Of a stretch of 37,860 nt of DNA, positions 1-11,513 are shown in pieces. The stretch's first letter is position 1. Each line of letters begins with the position of its first letter. A program made the translations under genes and the position numbers. Origin of the DNA: Nymphaea colorata (lineage: Eukaryota > Streptophyta > Magnoliopsida > Nymphaeales > Nymphaeaceae); the NCBI RefSeq assembly GCF_008831285.2, contig NC_045146.1:14215289-14253148 (forward strand), written 5' to 3'. A model generated the notes under the pieces. It searched no databases and had not been told where the DNA came from. It saw only the letters and a program-made list of their open reading frames with translations.

Positions 1-588
1 GGCAAAAACGTTGGATTTATTGATGTAAAAACAAGTGGTGGTGGTGGTGATGGCAATGGCAAGAATAAGATGCCGAATGGTGGTGGCAATGGTGGTGGTA
101 AGCCCCAAAATTATGGCGGTGGGGCTAATAACGGGGGCAAGAAGGGTGGGAAAAACGAAGTTGGTGGTGGCGGTCACCATATGAATGGTGGTATGGGCCA
201 TGGTTTTCACAACATAGAAGTTACTCGCGGTGCTCATGGTGCTCCTGGTGGCGTTGCCCATGTTGGTGGGGTCGTTGGTGGAGGTGGTGGCGGCGGGCTT
301 CCGATGGGCGGTTTTCCGGCCAGTCACGGCGTACCTGCCATGATGAACGCCGGCGGATACTTTCAAGGAGCGACGCCGGAGTCGTTGGCAGGGAACCCTT
401 ACTACCAACAGTACCTGGCCATGATGAACAACCGGCAGCAGGTGGCCGCGAACGAGCGGTATCTCCAAATGGCTTACAGTCGGCCGCCGGCGGCAGCATT
501 CGCCTACCAGCCACCGCCCTCCGAGTCGGCCGAGTACGCCACCCATTTCTTCAGCGACGAGAACGCCAACAGTTGCTCCATCATGTGA
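1..588 (+). CDS. Heavy-metal-associated isoprenylated plant protein (HIPP), 3' part only
   Basis: The open frame runs from the first base of the window to a TGA stop at 586-588, giving 195 visible residues; the 5' end lies outside the window. What is seen: a long glycine- and asparagine-rich low-complexity stretch (about residues 12-105), then a conserved tail containing NPYYQQYLAMMN, then FSDENANSCSIM at the C-terminus. The last four residues, CSIM, form a CaaX prenylation box. Methionine in the last position favours farnesyl transferase in known substrates. This tail matches the HIPP32/HIPP34-like group of plant HIPPs, whose N-terminal HMA domain carries a metal-binding CxxC motif; that domain would lie to the left and cannot be checked here. 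Known role of the family: membrane-attached metallochaperone-like or protein-binding adaptors in metal and stress responses. The exact family member is inferred from the tail only. No intron is seen in this part. Confidence 0.9.
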   Translation, partial: GKNVGFIDVKTSGGGGDGNGKNKMPNGGGNGGGKPQNYGGGANNGGKKGGKNEVGGGGHHMNGGMGHGFHNIEVTRGAHGAPGGVAHVGGVVGGGGGGGLPMGGFPASHGVPAMMNAGGYFQGATPESLAGNPYYQQYLAMMNNRQQVAANERYLQMAYSRPPAAAFAYQPPPSESAEYATHFFSDENANSCSIM

Positions 589-1110
589 CCAACCGGGTTG
601 TCCATAACCCGGTTCGTCCTCTGGGACGAACCGGTTAGCTGCTGTTGGCTTGGTGGCCTGATGTTTGGAGCAGACGGGAATTGGGTCTGTTTGGTACAAA
701 AATGAATGGGAAAATGGTTTCGTTTTTTTGTTCACTTTACTTTTCTAGCTAGCTCTTGGGGGTTGGAGTATATTTTTATTATTACCAAGTATATCAATGT
801 CAATATTTATATAGAAAAAATGGTGAAGTACTGAAGTCATCTCTCCTCCTCTGCTCTCTCTCGACCTTCCACTGTCATCTTTCATCTTCATCCTCTGGTT
901 TCTGCTTGGTACACGAGTAGATCTTGTAGGGTGTGAGTGAATGTTGTGATGCCCAAGAGGAGTTTTTCAGAGTTCAGGCCTTCTACTTTCCCTTTTCCAG
1001 GATGTGCTGAAATATTCCATATGTTTATATTGGTAAGCTGTAACTATAATAAAATGGCTTCGAGCCCATTTGCACCCTGACGTCACTGGCGCCATGATTT
1101 TAGCTGGGTA
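589..1110. other. 3' flank of the HIPP gene
   Basis: This AT-rich sequence after the HIPP stop probably contains the 3' UTR. An AATAAA-type hexamer occurs near 1048 within an A/T-rich stretch, and T-rich tracts lie near 725-790. The exact cleavage site cannot be fixed by eye. No coding signal is recognised. Confidence 0.4.
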
Positions 1111-1786
1111 CAACCGGTTGCATGTGCTGTTCATTCTTTCCCTTCTGAGAGAGAGTAAATAAGGGACAGGTGGAAGTAAATGCAGGAAAACCGCATCCCG
1201 CATCTTTCTGGAGTTTCAGCTCTCTCTCTCTCAGCAAGCAAAGTGAAGCAACTGGGTTTTCTTTCTTCTTCCCTTTTTTGCGAATGGCAGTGCCTTCTGG
1301 CTGGACAATTTGGTTCTTCTACCTTGGAGTAAGAAACTAAGTAGAGAACCATAAGAAGTCTTTTGAAGGGTCATTCAGAAAGTAGCCTTGTTAATGGTGA
1401 AGACAGGAGGAGAAAACCAATTTGCAGAGTGGAAACAGCCAAGAATGAGGGTTACGCCTATCCCTATGTCCACAATTCCATAAGATCTCACGTTGGGCTA
1501 CGGTACGGTCAGTTGGGGAGCGCTACCCGTCACCTAATTTTCTTAGTTTAATATGTTTCTGTCCTCACCTATCTTGTAATGTTCTCGGTTTACCAAAACT
1601 CAACTCTTAGTTTCCTGGTTGTCACAGTGATCTTTGTAGGACTGAACTGGTTAGTGGTTTGTGAATTTTTATGGTGGCGAAGTCCGCCGTTAAAACCGCT
1701 AGCGGATATGGATGTGGAATTTTTTAATGGCGGAAGTGACAATATTCACTCTAAGATCAAGGAAGGGATGATGATGTTGAAGCATG

Positions 1787-1830
1787 GGAGGCCCCCGATG
1801 TTTACTCCATTCGTGAACTCGGGGGGCTCC
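1787..1830. repeat. Imperfect 12-bp inverted repeat (hairpin)
   Basis: Arms GGAGGCCCCCGA (1787-1798) and TCGGGGGGCTCC (1819-1830) pair at 11 of 12 positions around a 20-base loop. The arms are GC-rich in otherwise mixed sequence. The function is unknown; it could be part of an old fold-back element. Confidence 0.5.
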
Positions 1831-2038
1831 TTTCTCCACCAGTTTCTGACTCTTGTGGTTTGAGAAATTTAATCCAAAGAGGAACCCCATCGAACTTCCC
1901 TCATTCTTCGGAAATCAAGGAGCCATCCTATTCAAACACCTTTCTGCTTCATGCCAACGGTGCCTTTATTCGCATATACAGACAGTTTCTTCACACACCA
2001 TTATGTTTTTAGTAGTTCTCCATGCACACGCCTCTCTT

Positions 2039-2041
<3 letters not shown>

Positions 2042-2072
<31 letters not shown>
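2042..2072. repeat. (CT)n microsatellite
   Basis: About fifteen CT dinucleotides in a row, followed by TATAG. This is a simple sequence repeat with no coding frame attached. Confidence 0.9.
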
Positions 2073-2076
<4 letters not shown>

Positions 2077-3113
2077 TCCTCTCTAGCTCCTCCTCCTGAA
2101 CTTGTTTAGTTTTTTTTTTTAAAAAGTAAAAATTTACATGGTCAGTTTCAAATAGATGCATACAATTTACAGTATACATTCAATACTATATATTTCAAGG
2201 GGCGTAGCATTAGTTGGTCGAGTTGACTGTGTGTAAATAATGTATCATCAGTTCACTTCCAATGATATGCCACAACCATGCAAGTTCAGAAACAGGCCCT
2301 CATCTTAAAATACTTTGTTGAAAAAATTCAGCTTTATGGCGAGGGGTCCCTCCCTTCCATACATCTTTCCTGAAATTAAATGTGAGTACCGATGGAGAAC
2401 ATGTGTCAATAATTGGTTCTGAAATATGTCAAATGAGAGGCCAAGGACCAAGTTCCAAGCTTGCCAGCAAGTTTTGTATGGCAATTAATGTCTCTTGCAA
2501 AGCAATATAGCTCAGTTATCTTACCAGAGAAAATCATCTGGGTCTCATTTATTTCACATCATTTTCTCTCAAAATACATCATTCTTTCTGGAACAGAACA
2601 AGTTTTCTTAGTCGCGTAAGAAATATGACAAGTGGGTTGAACACCAAAACCTTGGTAACGTTTCTTTCGGCTGTCATTCTCATGGCAAACTGGAGCTCCA
2701 TCTTTTTTATACACCCTTAACAACAACAATAACATTTAATTTCAGGAGTCTTAAAAGCGAAAGGGATCAGGCGCAAGCATTATGAGAAAAGAAACTAGGG
2801 CACAGCTGTCCCTTACAGTAGGTGGGTCAGGTTGTGTGGGGACTTAATGGGCACCCAGAAGTGGAACGTGGTGGGTGCGTGCCTAACTTAGCTGGGTGGG
2901 TGCTTGTGCTGTCGGACCAAACCAACCGATAGCTAGTCCGTCCATTGATTGGCAACATTACATCCCTTTCCCTTTCAACCAGTGGGGCAAAGTACGTGGT
3001 GAAAGCAAACCGAGTAACTGGTCCCAGTGGATGTGAAGGTTTCGAAGTAAGGCACGTTGGTCTGTTCTCGAGGTTACCCAGTTAGTTTCCATTTCAAGTG
3101 TCATGGGCGCCAA

Positions 3114-3383
3114 CCTCTTATGCTATAAAAGTGGAGTCATCAATATATAAGTTCCTCTTATGCTATAAAAGTGGAGTCATCAATATATAAGTTGAGGTGT
3201 AGTGGTGGTGACACTGCTATACCAAAAATAAACCTTATGTTATACCAAAAAAAAAAGAGAGTTGAGTAAGAACTTCGGCTCTCTACAAAGTGGAGTCATT
3301 AATATATAAGTTGAAGTGTAGTGGTGTTGACCCAATAAATTGTGTTTTACCAAAAAAAAAAAAGAGTTGAGTAAGAGTTTCGC
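3114..3383. repeat. 40-bp perfect tandem duplication plus degenerate longer-period copies
   Basis: A 40-base unit beginning CCTCTTATGCTATAAAAGTG occurs twice back to back at 3114-3153 and 3154-3193 without a mismatch. A diverged copy of its second half (AAAGTGGAGTCATTAATATA...) recurs at about 3287-3331. The block between them, ACCAAAAAA...GAGTTGAGTAAGA, appears at about 3244-3272 and again at about 3350-3375. The region therefore holds a longer repeat of roughly 100-120 bases with a recent short duplication inside it. The unit contains a TATAAAA string, but no gene follows. Confidence 0.8.
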
Positions 3384-5869
3384 TCTGCGAGAAGAGGGAA
3401 GAATGTTTGGTTCCACCCGTTCCTCGCCCACCAGGTTGAGAACTGGCGGTCTGGGTTCCCTTTAGCTTGTATGTCCAAGGACAATTGGAGAACATGAAGC
3501 TGCTTTTCAGAAAGAGCAGCTTCTTATCTTTGCAGATGTCGGTTATAGGAAACTACTTTCTTCCACCTAACTTTGGTCTCAAGCAAACCAAATTGCTAGT
3601 AGAAAGAGATCATTCAAGTAGATAGAAGTGAAGATGCAGCAAGTGTTAGAGAAATTGTCAATTTTGAATGGAACAGAGGATTAAGGAATGGATGAAACGA
3701 GCCCTTCACTTGAGTTGAAGAAGGTGCTAACGAGGAGTTGTGTGAGAAATGGGACTGTGGCACAGGAGAGCTTGCAAGAGAAAAGAAAAGGAGGAAAGCA
3801 GAGACAGGAATGGACGCAGTTCAGACGGGAACGTACAATTTAGGGGTCTAGGTCTCGTGTGCCAATTGTGTATGGTGGAGCAGAGCGTCTTGACTAAAGA
3901 GGTAAGAGGAGGAATCACATGGGTGGCTCCTCGAGATAGGAGCTCTTTCTTTTTCTTCCTTTGTTTATTTGGCTCACACCCAGATGAACCATATTCGTCG
4001 TCCTGTGCCAGACTCTCTCTCTCTCTACCTTTTACGTAGTCCCAAGCAAATCCTTAAGTAATTCATGGGGGTTCGAAAGCAGTGTTCATTAAAGGTAAAT
4101 TAGTCAAGTATCGTCATCATCATCACCACTACCACGGTACCATTTGTCTCATAAGAGCCCATTGTGAGAAAGAACTCACTGCTTCTTCCTTTGACATTGA
4201 GTTACTAACCAGAATGTCACTCAGAAGCCATTAGAGTTTGATGTGCCTCGGGTCATTACGAAAGCCGATCTCACTGTATCTTTTTGTGGGTCAGTCGTCT
4301 TTGCAAGTTTACCCCACGCATCATTGAAGGCACACACTCATTTCTCTTCTCTTTACAGAAAAGCTTTATCTCTGCAACTGGCCCACATTGGTCGCTCTTC
4401 ATTTCCTTGGTGAAACACAAAACTGACACTATTTGGCGCATTGTTATTTGCTTAATTAATACATACTTTCTCCATTAAAAAAAGAAAAAAAGTTTCATTC
4501 TTGAAATTTTTGATCGACCAACTTGCAGTTGAAGGATCTACCCTTCGAAACAGGCCACCAAATGACTGACAAAACGAGTGAGAGAGTGAGAGAGAGAAAG
4601 AGAAGAGGGAGAGAATATTTAACTAGAGAAGAAAAACAGCATTTTTTTTCTGTCTGCTTTCATGGTACGATATGGGGATACATGTCCAAGACATTACCCC
4701 CAATTTGCGCGTTTCACTGACATGATCCCTCTCCTTGAAATGATGTTTCAAAGTTTTCTGTAACACATCAAAATTTTAGGCCAACAGGCTGACTTGAAGT
4801 TTTGGACAATAGCCGACTGGACATTGAGAGAGATCAGCTCGCGCCTTCATCAGCACAGCAGTCGGGAGACGACTGTCTCATGGAACTGTTTTTGTCTTCT
4901 TCTCCTTGGCATATTATTATTTCTCAGTTCTCGCTCCCCAGAAAACTTTGTTCGCCATTACAACTCAGTGGAAGGTGTTGGGTCCGGCCCACTCTGTAGC
5001 AGCTGGGAGCGCGTCCTCCTTGCAACTTGTCCTTATACCCGATGAACATTAAAATACGGCCTATTATGCAATGCTACCACTCTTTTTCTCACAGACAGAT
5101 CTCGACAATAAATGTCAGAGATAGCAACATACAATTTTAAAAGATTTAGTCGTCTTTTGACAGTTTTAATCGCCTCCAATTTACCTCACATAATTCGATC
5201 CTGCAACAGTGAGAAGATCTACTGGTCAATGGTTTAAAGACGGTCCAAAAGGTGGTAGCCTTCACATATTTTGGTAGCTCGATGCAGGAAAGAAGTTTTG
5301 GCAGCAGAAAGAGATCAGATCATGGTTATAAAGCCATCCAAGTCGATGCCTTTAATCTTTATTACCTAATGGTCATTAGTTTAGCCTAATCTACGCTTTT
5401 GGTTTTTGTTTATTGTCTGAAAACTTGATCTGTTGGATACCAAACTTGTACATGCGGATCTGCTAAAATAAATGCTTGTATTTATGACAATCTTTCCTCC
5501 ACCGGTAAACTCTCCGGCCAAAGCTGACGAGTGTCATGTGCTAAGGATTCTAACCAGTCTCATAAATTGTTACTGTATATTCACGCTCAAAAAGGAAAGT
5601 TACTAACAATCCCCACATCATATGGGGCTTTCATTACTTGTGAAAATTTTCAACTGTATTAGTTTGAGTGAAAATTTTTCAAACACGGGGAAAAAACCAA
5701 GGTAGAATTTCATTCTTTGAAGGAAATATGTACTGTTTTTCTTGATTTCATTCATCATGAAACCGCTGTAACATTTCGTGAACAACAAATGCACGCTTTA
5801 TGATGATGACCCTAGTGCTGTGTATAAATTGACAGAATTCAGATGGTAAGCAAATTGAACTTAGCTTTT

Positions 5870-6093
5870 TTTATTTTTTTTTTAAGGGCGAGTTGTTTTT
5901 GTCCTTCGCCCCTAAGGTAGGCCACTGTCCCCCATATCTACCACTTAAATGGTTCAGAGAGCTTGTTTCGGGACTTATTACGATCCAGAAGAAGAGAGCA
6001 CTGAAACGTGACAATAACCACTACCAAGATTTAATCTCAATTCGCTTTGTGAGATGGACCACCTTGTCGGCCGCACTACAACCTCTTGGGGTA
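5870..6093 (-). mobile_element. SINE-like retroposon with target-site duplications
   Basis: Read on the minus strand, the element starts near 6093 and ends in an A-rich tail at about 5870-5883 (a T run on the plus strand). The same 9 bases TTAGCTTTT flank it at 5861-5869 and 6094-6102, as expected for target-site duplications made by LINE-type integration. On the minus strand a B-box-like GATTAAATC (6036-6028) matches the pol III consensus GWTCRANNC at all but one specified position. A weaker A-box-like TAGTGCGGCCG (6078-6068) lies about 30-45 bases upstream of it. Length (about 224 bp), A tail, pol III-like boxes and flanking repeats together fit a non-autonomous SINE. No family name is assigned, and an unrelated A-tailed retrocopy is the alternative. 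Confidence 0.6.
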
Positions 6094-6102
6094 TTAGCTT
6101 TT

Positions 6103-9100
6103 ATTCATATTTGTAACATTTTGTTTCAATGGTCCAGCACAATTTAACCTGCTCAGTAACTGGCTATGGCTCACACTGAAAAAGCCTATGAACTAGATAT
6201 ACAAGCCCCCAAAAACTGCACATATTTGTTAGTATAGGATCTAAGATCTTTGCACATGAGGTGCTGCGATTCATCTACATTGTGAGACATGTTGCAATCA
6301 TGTAAACCCCTCAAGAGGATCAAATATAAAACTAAGACCAACTATCCCCACCTCTTAGGATATTAGTATCCTCTTAAAAACCAACTTGAGAGCTGCATCT
6401 GGCGAATTAAGTTCGATCATTGAAAACGTTTCATGCTCTCACATGCATGTTCACTTCTGCTGATACACTTCATTCCCGCCCACCTATATCTGCAGGTGGG
6501 CAACCCCAAGTTCATGCGTGAGTGGATAAATTCAGATGGTAACAATATGCTCCAATGGTTTGGTAAAATCTCGACTTCCCCTTCTTTGGCTTGTTACTTA
6601 ATTAAAACAACTACGAATCGAGGCGTGGTAGTACCAATGCAGATATATAAATTCTTTAGAACTTTTGAATACCATTGATATAGGACTGCTCATATGTCCT
6701 AGACTCCTAGTAAACTGTTGCAATACATCTCCACATGTATTTGCATATGTGAGACTCGAAGCTCGACCAATGGAATTTTCTGTGACACCAATTGTAATGA
6801 TCCGGTTAACCAAGATAATTGGTAGTAGAATACTAATTAAAACACAACCAGTCATACGTGCCCCTAATTAAGATACTATAATACTCATCAAATGAAAACC
6901 AATCCGAGTGCTTGTTCGAAAGATTATCAATATATGATTAAAGCAGTCATCTCCACCTCTTGGCTCGTAGAATTTTGCAGTTCACATTCTCATCGGGCAT
7001 ATGCACCCACGTGGGTTGTGTGGGTTCTGAAGTCTAAACGTTGAACTTGGCTTTGTTATAAGTAACCTATTCCAAAGCTAACCTGAGTGCTTGGTTTAAC
7101 AAATATCAACTTGTTGAGTAGTTGAATTTGGTTCGTAATAAAAATACCACAATATATGACACAATAGTAGAGGATGCAGCTGTCTAAACACTTAAAAACC
7201 TTTTAAAAGTGGCTAATATAAGACTTCTCTTCCGCCGACTCACATATATTATTGCACATTTATTTTCGCATTCAATTTGCCAAGTTCACAAGATTAGAAG
7301 CAACGAGTTTCCGTCATTATTGATCATCACAATAAGCATATTTTGTTAGTGAGATTAGTAAATTGGTTGGTTTGCGTCCAAACGATGAAATACTTGGCAC
7401 TTCTTTCTTTAAGAAGCTCTGCCTGGTAGGCCAACAATAAAGCCAAAAGCAAATGTTGATCACTGTGGGATAGTGGTGTAGTTCAAGACTCAGTCAATCT
7501 GTTTGGAGTGAAGGAATATTGACAATGAGGTGAAGGAGATGCATGACGGCACTCTCAGCCGTTGAATATGCATATACAAAGACATCTCCCTAATTCCATT
7601 CAACTAATAATTTAATTCATACGGCGCCTCCGTATGTGCTTGTCCTCATATAATGATGTACCAAAACTGCTGAAAATCCGGGCACCGCCACCAGTTTCAC
7701 TTTCAACAACATCCGAACACAAATAAGTTGAGTGGTTAGCAGAATTCCACAGCATATTTTTAAATTAGAACAGGAGGACAGATAGCGCCATGGTTATTAC
7801 AGTAAATTTAGCAATGATACAATTTGGGCAAAAGTAAGGTGCCCCACATGAAACTTTTTTTGTCCCCTCAGATGCTTCAATTTGCAAAAAAGGGTGTACG
7901 TTAGGCAGACCTATGCATTAGCTTTAATGTCACAGACCAGGTGAGTCCAAAGCAAGTGGGGAAGGGAGAAGGAAGGGGTGGGCGCTTGGTATGAGTGAAA
8001 AGAAGGGGAGACCGTACCTTTTGTTACCAACGCTATGATGTACTCACCCTACTCTCCCATCTTTTCCTTGGACCAAGGGAAAGTATCAGCAGCAGCATGA
8101 TATCTTCTTCTCCCTCAGATCTTTAACTCACAGATCTTCCTTGGTGTACCAGCTTCCAAAATGCAAAAGAAACATGCAGGAATCTGTTAGAATAGGGAAG
8201 TAAGAAGTTCCAGGAGAAAGAAAAGTGAGAACCAACAACCTGGAAAAGAAAAAAGCAGAGGGTAGAGAGAGAAAGAGAGAGAGTTAGTGTTTGTGGAAGG
8301 GGCTCATGTATTGCCCTGCGGAAATTTTGAACACTGAAACTGCAGCTTTTGGTCGTCAAAGGGAGGGGAGCTTCCCTTTATTCTTGTCTGAGGCTTTTTC
8401 TTTAAGAAGGATTGACGTATTGTGCAGCAATGCCATGATAAGGCATGCTTGTCCAGAAAACTGCCAACTTGCTGTATGAAACGGTTCAAAAATGCCCTTT
8501 TAGAATCTTATTTGATTGATAAAGCTGCTAAGGTTTTGCCATTCTTAAGCAAGGACACTGCCATCTTGTTGATGTCTTCTTTGTTTGCTGTGCTACCAGG
8601 GACTCTTTGCCCCAGTTGGAAAACTTGTAGAAAAAAAGCTTATGAACATCCATAACTGTGATCTTTAAGCACTGTGTCAATGCTTAAGACTCAAAAGCAA
8701 CGGTTTGCTGTACTCTGCTAAGGGACTGTGGCATATAATTGTGAAGATGGTATCTTTGAACCAACAACGGTTTGTGATCATGTTGCTTTGCAGGCTCTCA
8801 GGCACGCTCGTCTTCTTCAAAGTTGGTCGCACCAGTTGCAGCTTGCTATTGACCGGTGAAAGTTTTAAATACAGAAGAGAAAAAGAAAAACTAAGAAGAG
8901 GGCCGAATCCAGCGAGCAGCAGTAATTTCTATTAAACGAAAGTTGTTAGCGGTGTTAGCTGCAAACTGGGCAGTCATGGTTTGATTTCTAAGACTGCCAT
9001 TCTTTTGCATAAGCGCAGTTGTGATAAACCAATTCTATTTTGTGGTGAATTGAACAAAGAGTGTCATGTGTTCAACAATTTGTTAAATGAACTTGTTCTA

Positions 9101-9770
9101 TTAATGATGTTCTTCTAAATATTTTGACCAGTTCACAACTGGTTCAGTCCACCAGAGATATGAAATCTAAGAAGTCATCCAGCTAGATGACGCCAAGAAG
9201 ATTCAGAACCAAATTCTCTTTAAGAGAGAGGAAATTGGGGATTGAGAGTGAAAACTGGAACTATGCCACCAGTAGATTTATCAGGAAAAAATGGTAGGAA
9301 CAGGTTGGGAGACTATTAGGTGGACCAACCATTATTTTTGTCATCTAACAAGCATTGATTGCGTGGTAGTCAACATCAGTGGTCTCATGCACGTTAATGG
9401 GGTTGGAGAGTGAAAGAATCATGTGGGCGTGGTTTGGCAGGGATGGGATGTGCTGCACATGATTCTTCAATGACGAAAACTAGCCCTCTTGGCTTTTAGA
9501 GCGCAGAGAAAGAGACACTCTTCTGATTGTCGTTTACGGAAGCGGTTGTTTACCTTTCTTTTCAATCAGTTTTCTTTGCACTTTATTAGGCTATTGCGTG
9601 ATCCCGTTATACAAAAACAGAACCCCTGAATTTGACGCTTGTGTTTCTTGCATCACCAGATATATGAGGTCTATTTTATTCACCAGTAGTCATTGTTATT
9701 GGAGTCAAGAAAAGAATGTCCAAGTTGAAAGGAAAGCTTTCCAACACTTAAGTTGTTAGCAATGGCTAAC
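6103..9770. other. Intergenic, no gene recognised
   Basis: AT-rich sequence with scattered short open frames and no recognisable protein motif. A purine-rich tract at 8252-8285 and CT/GA-rich patches around 8080-8290 could belong to the leader of an untranslated transcript, but nothing here proves transcription. No tRNA-like cloverleaf or known miRNA was found on reading. Confidence 0.45.
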
Positions 9771-9773
9771 AGT

Positions 9774-9796
9774 TTATATATATATATATATATATA
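9774..9796. repeat. (TA)n microsatellite
   Basis: A run of about eleven TA dinucleotides directly beside the GC-rich fold-back element that begins near 9805. The element may have inserted into or next to this TA-rich site. Confidence 0.85.
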
Positions 9797-9804
9797 AAAT
9801 GCAT

Positions 9805-10160
9805 CGGGGCGGGGAGGCTGTGACCTCTCCTCCACCACTCTGGCACACCCGGAGAGGCATCACTGGCAGCACACACCAGCCGGCGATGCCCGAAAAACCG
9901 TTGCTAGAGCACTGGAGGGAGGTGACAGCCTCCCCAAAAAAAATTTGCCCTAGGGCAATTTTTTTTTTTTTTTTTTAAGGGGGGAGGCGTTCGCCACCCC
10001 TAATGCTGCCAGGGACAGCCCGGTGGGACATCGCCTACTGCTCAAGACCACCGGCAACGCCCCGCCGGCCATCCCCAATAGCGTCATGGACGGCAAACAC
10101 CTTCCGTTTCAAAAACATTGGCAAAGGAGAGGCATCCCTTTTGCAACTCAACAAGCATCC
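9805..10160. mobile_element. GC-rich fold-back element, unclassified (MITE-like)
   Basis: This block stands out from the AT-rich surroundings by its high GC content and nested inverted repeats. GGGGAGGCTGTGACCTC at 9811-9827 pairs imperfectly with the complement of the stretch at 9907-9935. A palindrome centred at 9951/9952 (core TTGCCCTAGGGCAA) is flanked by A and T runs. CTGGCAGCA near 9863 has its inverse TGCTGCCAG near 10004-10012. The T run and a second GGGGGGAGGCG motif (about 9979-9989) suggest a composite or self-rearranged element. No transposase frame and no clear target-site duplication was found, so the boundaries are approximate and the class is inferred from structure only. Confidence 0.45.
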
Positions 10161-10864
10161 CAATAAGGATGCATGTCGTACTCCTCTTATGCCAAGTTAT
10201 TGGCTTAAAAAGAGATTTTATATATAAAAATTGAATGGCCATTCTGGCTTTTTATGGTTACCTAACCATCTACAAAAATTGTTCGATTCAACATGATGGA
10301 CAGTTAAAAGAAAAAACAATGACAAAATGTGATGAGTATTTTCATCGTTTAGTATTAGCTCATACATTTTTTTTTTCTTGTTGTTCTCTCGACTATCCAT
10401 ACAGATGACCCTCGTTCGATGACTATATAACTCTAGATAACCAGAGTCATCATGTATATTGTATATTGTGAGAAAGAAAAAGAGCTAGCTATGAAACAGT
10501 TATATGTCAGCCTTGTTGGGAATGTCATGAAAGTGGATTCTTAGGAAAATCATAGGTAGAGATTAAGTCAAAAGAAAACACAAACCTAGTGATATTTTGA
10601 AGATACTGAAATACCCTACAATTGAGTTTTTATTGCTTTAACTTAATCATTAGTTACTAAGATTTAGTTGAAATATAAAAAACAAGTTTTTTTTCTTGAG
10701 AAGTCCAAAATACCTTCTTTTTCAAATAGGAGAAAAATAAGTTTACTTATAAAGTAATTTTTTGTCTTTTTTATGGGTATCTTGAGCTCTTAAAAAAAAC
10801 AGCTTGGCTATATATCTTTCATTTTATCTCATTTGAATCGATAGCCTACGTCATTTTCATCAGG

Positions 10865-10923
<59 letters not shown>
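10865..10923. repeat. Long (AT)n microsatellite
   Basis: About 29 uninterrupted TA/AT dinucleotides. Tracts like this are highly length-variable and prone to assembly error. Confidence 0.95.
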
Positions 10924-10924
<1 letters not shown>

Positions 10925-10954
10925 CTTCAACTGAGTGGCAGATAGGAAGAAAAT

Positions 10955-10991
10955 AAAAGTCAATAGAAGAAGACTTTTTCTATTGACTTTT
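10955..10991. repeat. Perfect 14-bp inverted repeat (hairpin)
   Basis: Arms AAAAGTCAATAGAA (10955-10968) and TTCTATTGACTTTT (10978-10991) are exact reverse complements separated by 9 bases. Each arm contains a TTGAC/GTCAA W-box core. It lies 32 bases from the long AT microsatellite. It may be a short fold-back remnant; no function is assigned. Confidence 0.75.
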
Positions 10992-11513
10992 GCTCAACTT
11001 GGATAAGAGAAGCCCCACTCTTTCTAGAAAGACATATATATGTATAAGGTTTGGCAAAGTAGGGTTAGGCGGATCTTAACCACTTACCAGATAACGATGT
11101 TCAGGATGTGGAGCCACATGAATTGGCAGCCGAAGCCCATTTTTCCACTACTGGCACATTATTATAAATCCAACTCTGGCTCAGTGGATTCGTGGAGAAA
11201 GTAGATAGGCATGTGAATCATATCAGATAGTCAATCATCAAGTATGTGATGTCAATTAGTTGTGTTTTTGACTGATCGAGTTGAAGCAGAGCTAGCGATT
11301 GACGAAATGCACAAGTTCCACTTTCACAGAACGCCAGCTTAGTGTGGACCTTTCCTTTTCCTTTCCAAATTAGTAAGAATACTTTTAAACTTTAAATAGG
11401 TGGAACCGGTCCAGATTGAAGCCTTGGACTTCGAACATCTGCTACCCAACTTATTTTCTTCTCAAGCAAGATTGTCTGGTTGCTAGCTGCTGCACGTGGC
11501 AGTTCACATCTCA

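Larger units (their letters stand above)
1111..5860. other. Intergenic, no gene recognised
   Basis: I see no convincing coding sequence on either strand; open frames are short and have no recognisable motifs. The stretch holds an imperfect hairpin (1787-1830), a CT microsatellite (2042-2072), and a 40-bp tandem duplication with degenerate copies (3114-3383), each listed separately. The rest is AT-rich sequence with short purine-rich tracts (for example 4578-4612). Confidence 0.5.
10161..11513. other. Intergenic, no gene recognised
   Basis: AT-rich sequence. It holds a long AT microsatellite (10865-10923) and a perfect 14-bp hairpin (10955-10991), listed separately. No coding signal was seen on either strand. 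Confidence 0.5.

Noticed and set aside
221-514. 97-codon open frame on the minus strand
   Set aside because: It lies antisense to the conserved HIPP C-terminus and is a shadow of that GC-rich coding sequence.
4060-4085. GGGGTTCGAAAGC as a tRNA T-arm
   Set aside because: No acceptor, D or anticodon arms can be placed around it.
7772-7793. String similar to miR390 (CAGGAGG...GATAGCGCC)
   Set aside because: It has an extra ACA compared with miR390 and no partner arm for a precursor hairpin was found nearby.
10119-10140. String similar to miR399 (GGCAAAGGAGAGGCATCCC)
   Set aside because: Several mismatches to miR399, it sits in the GC-rich repeat element, and no stem-loop partner was seen.
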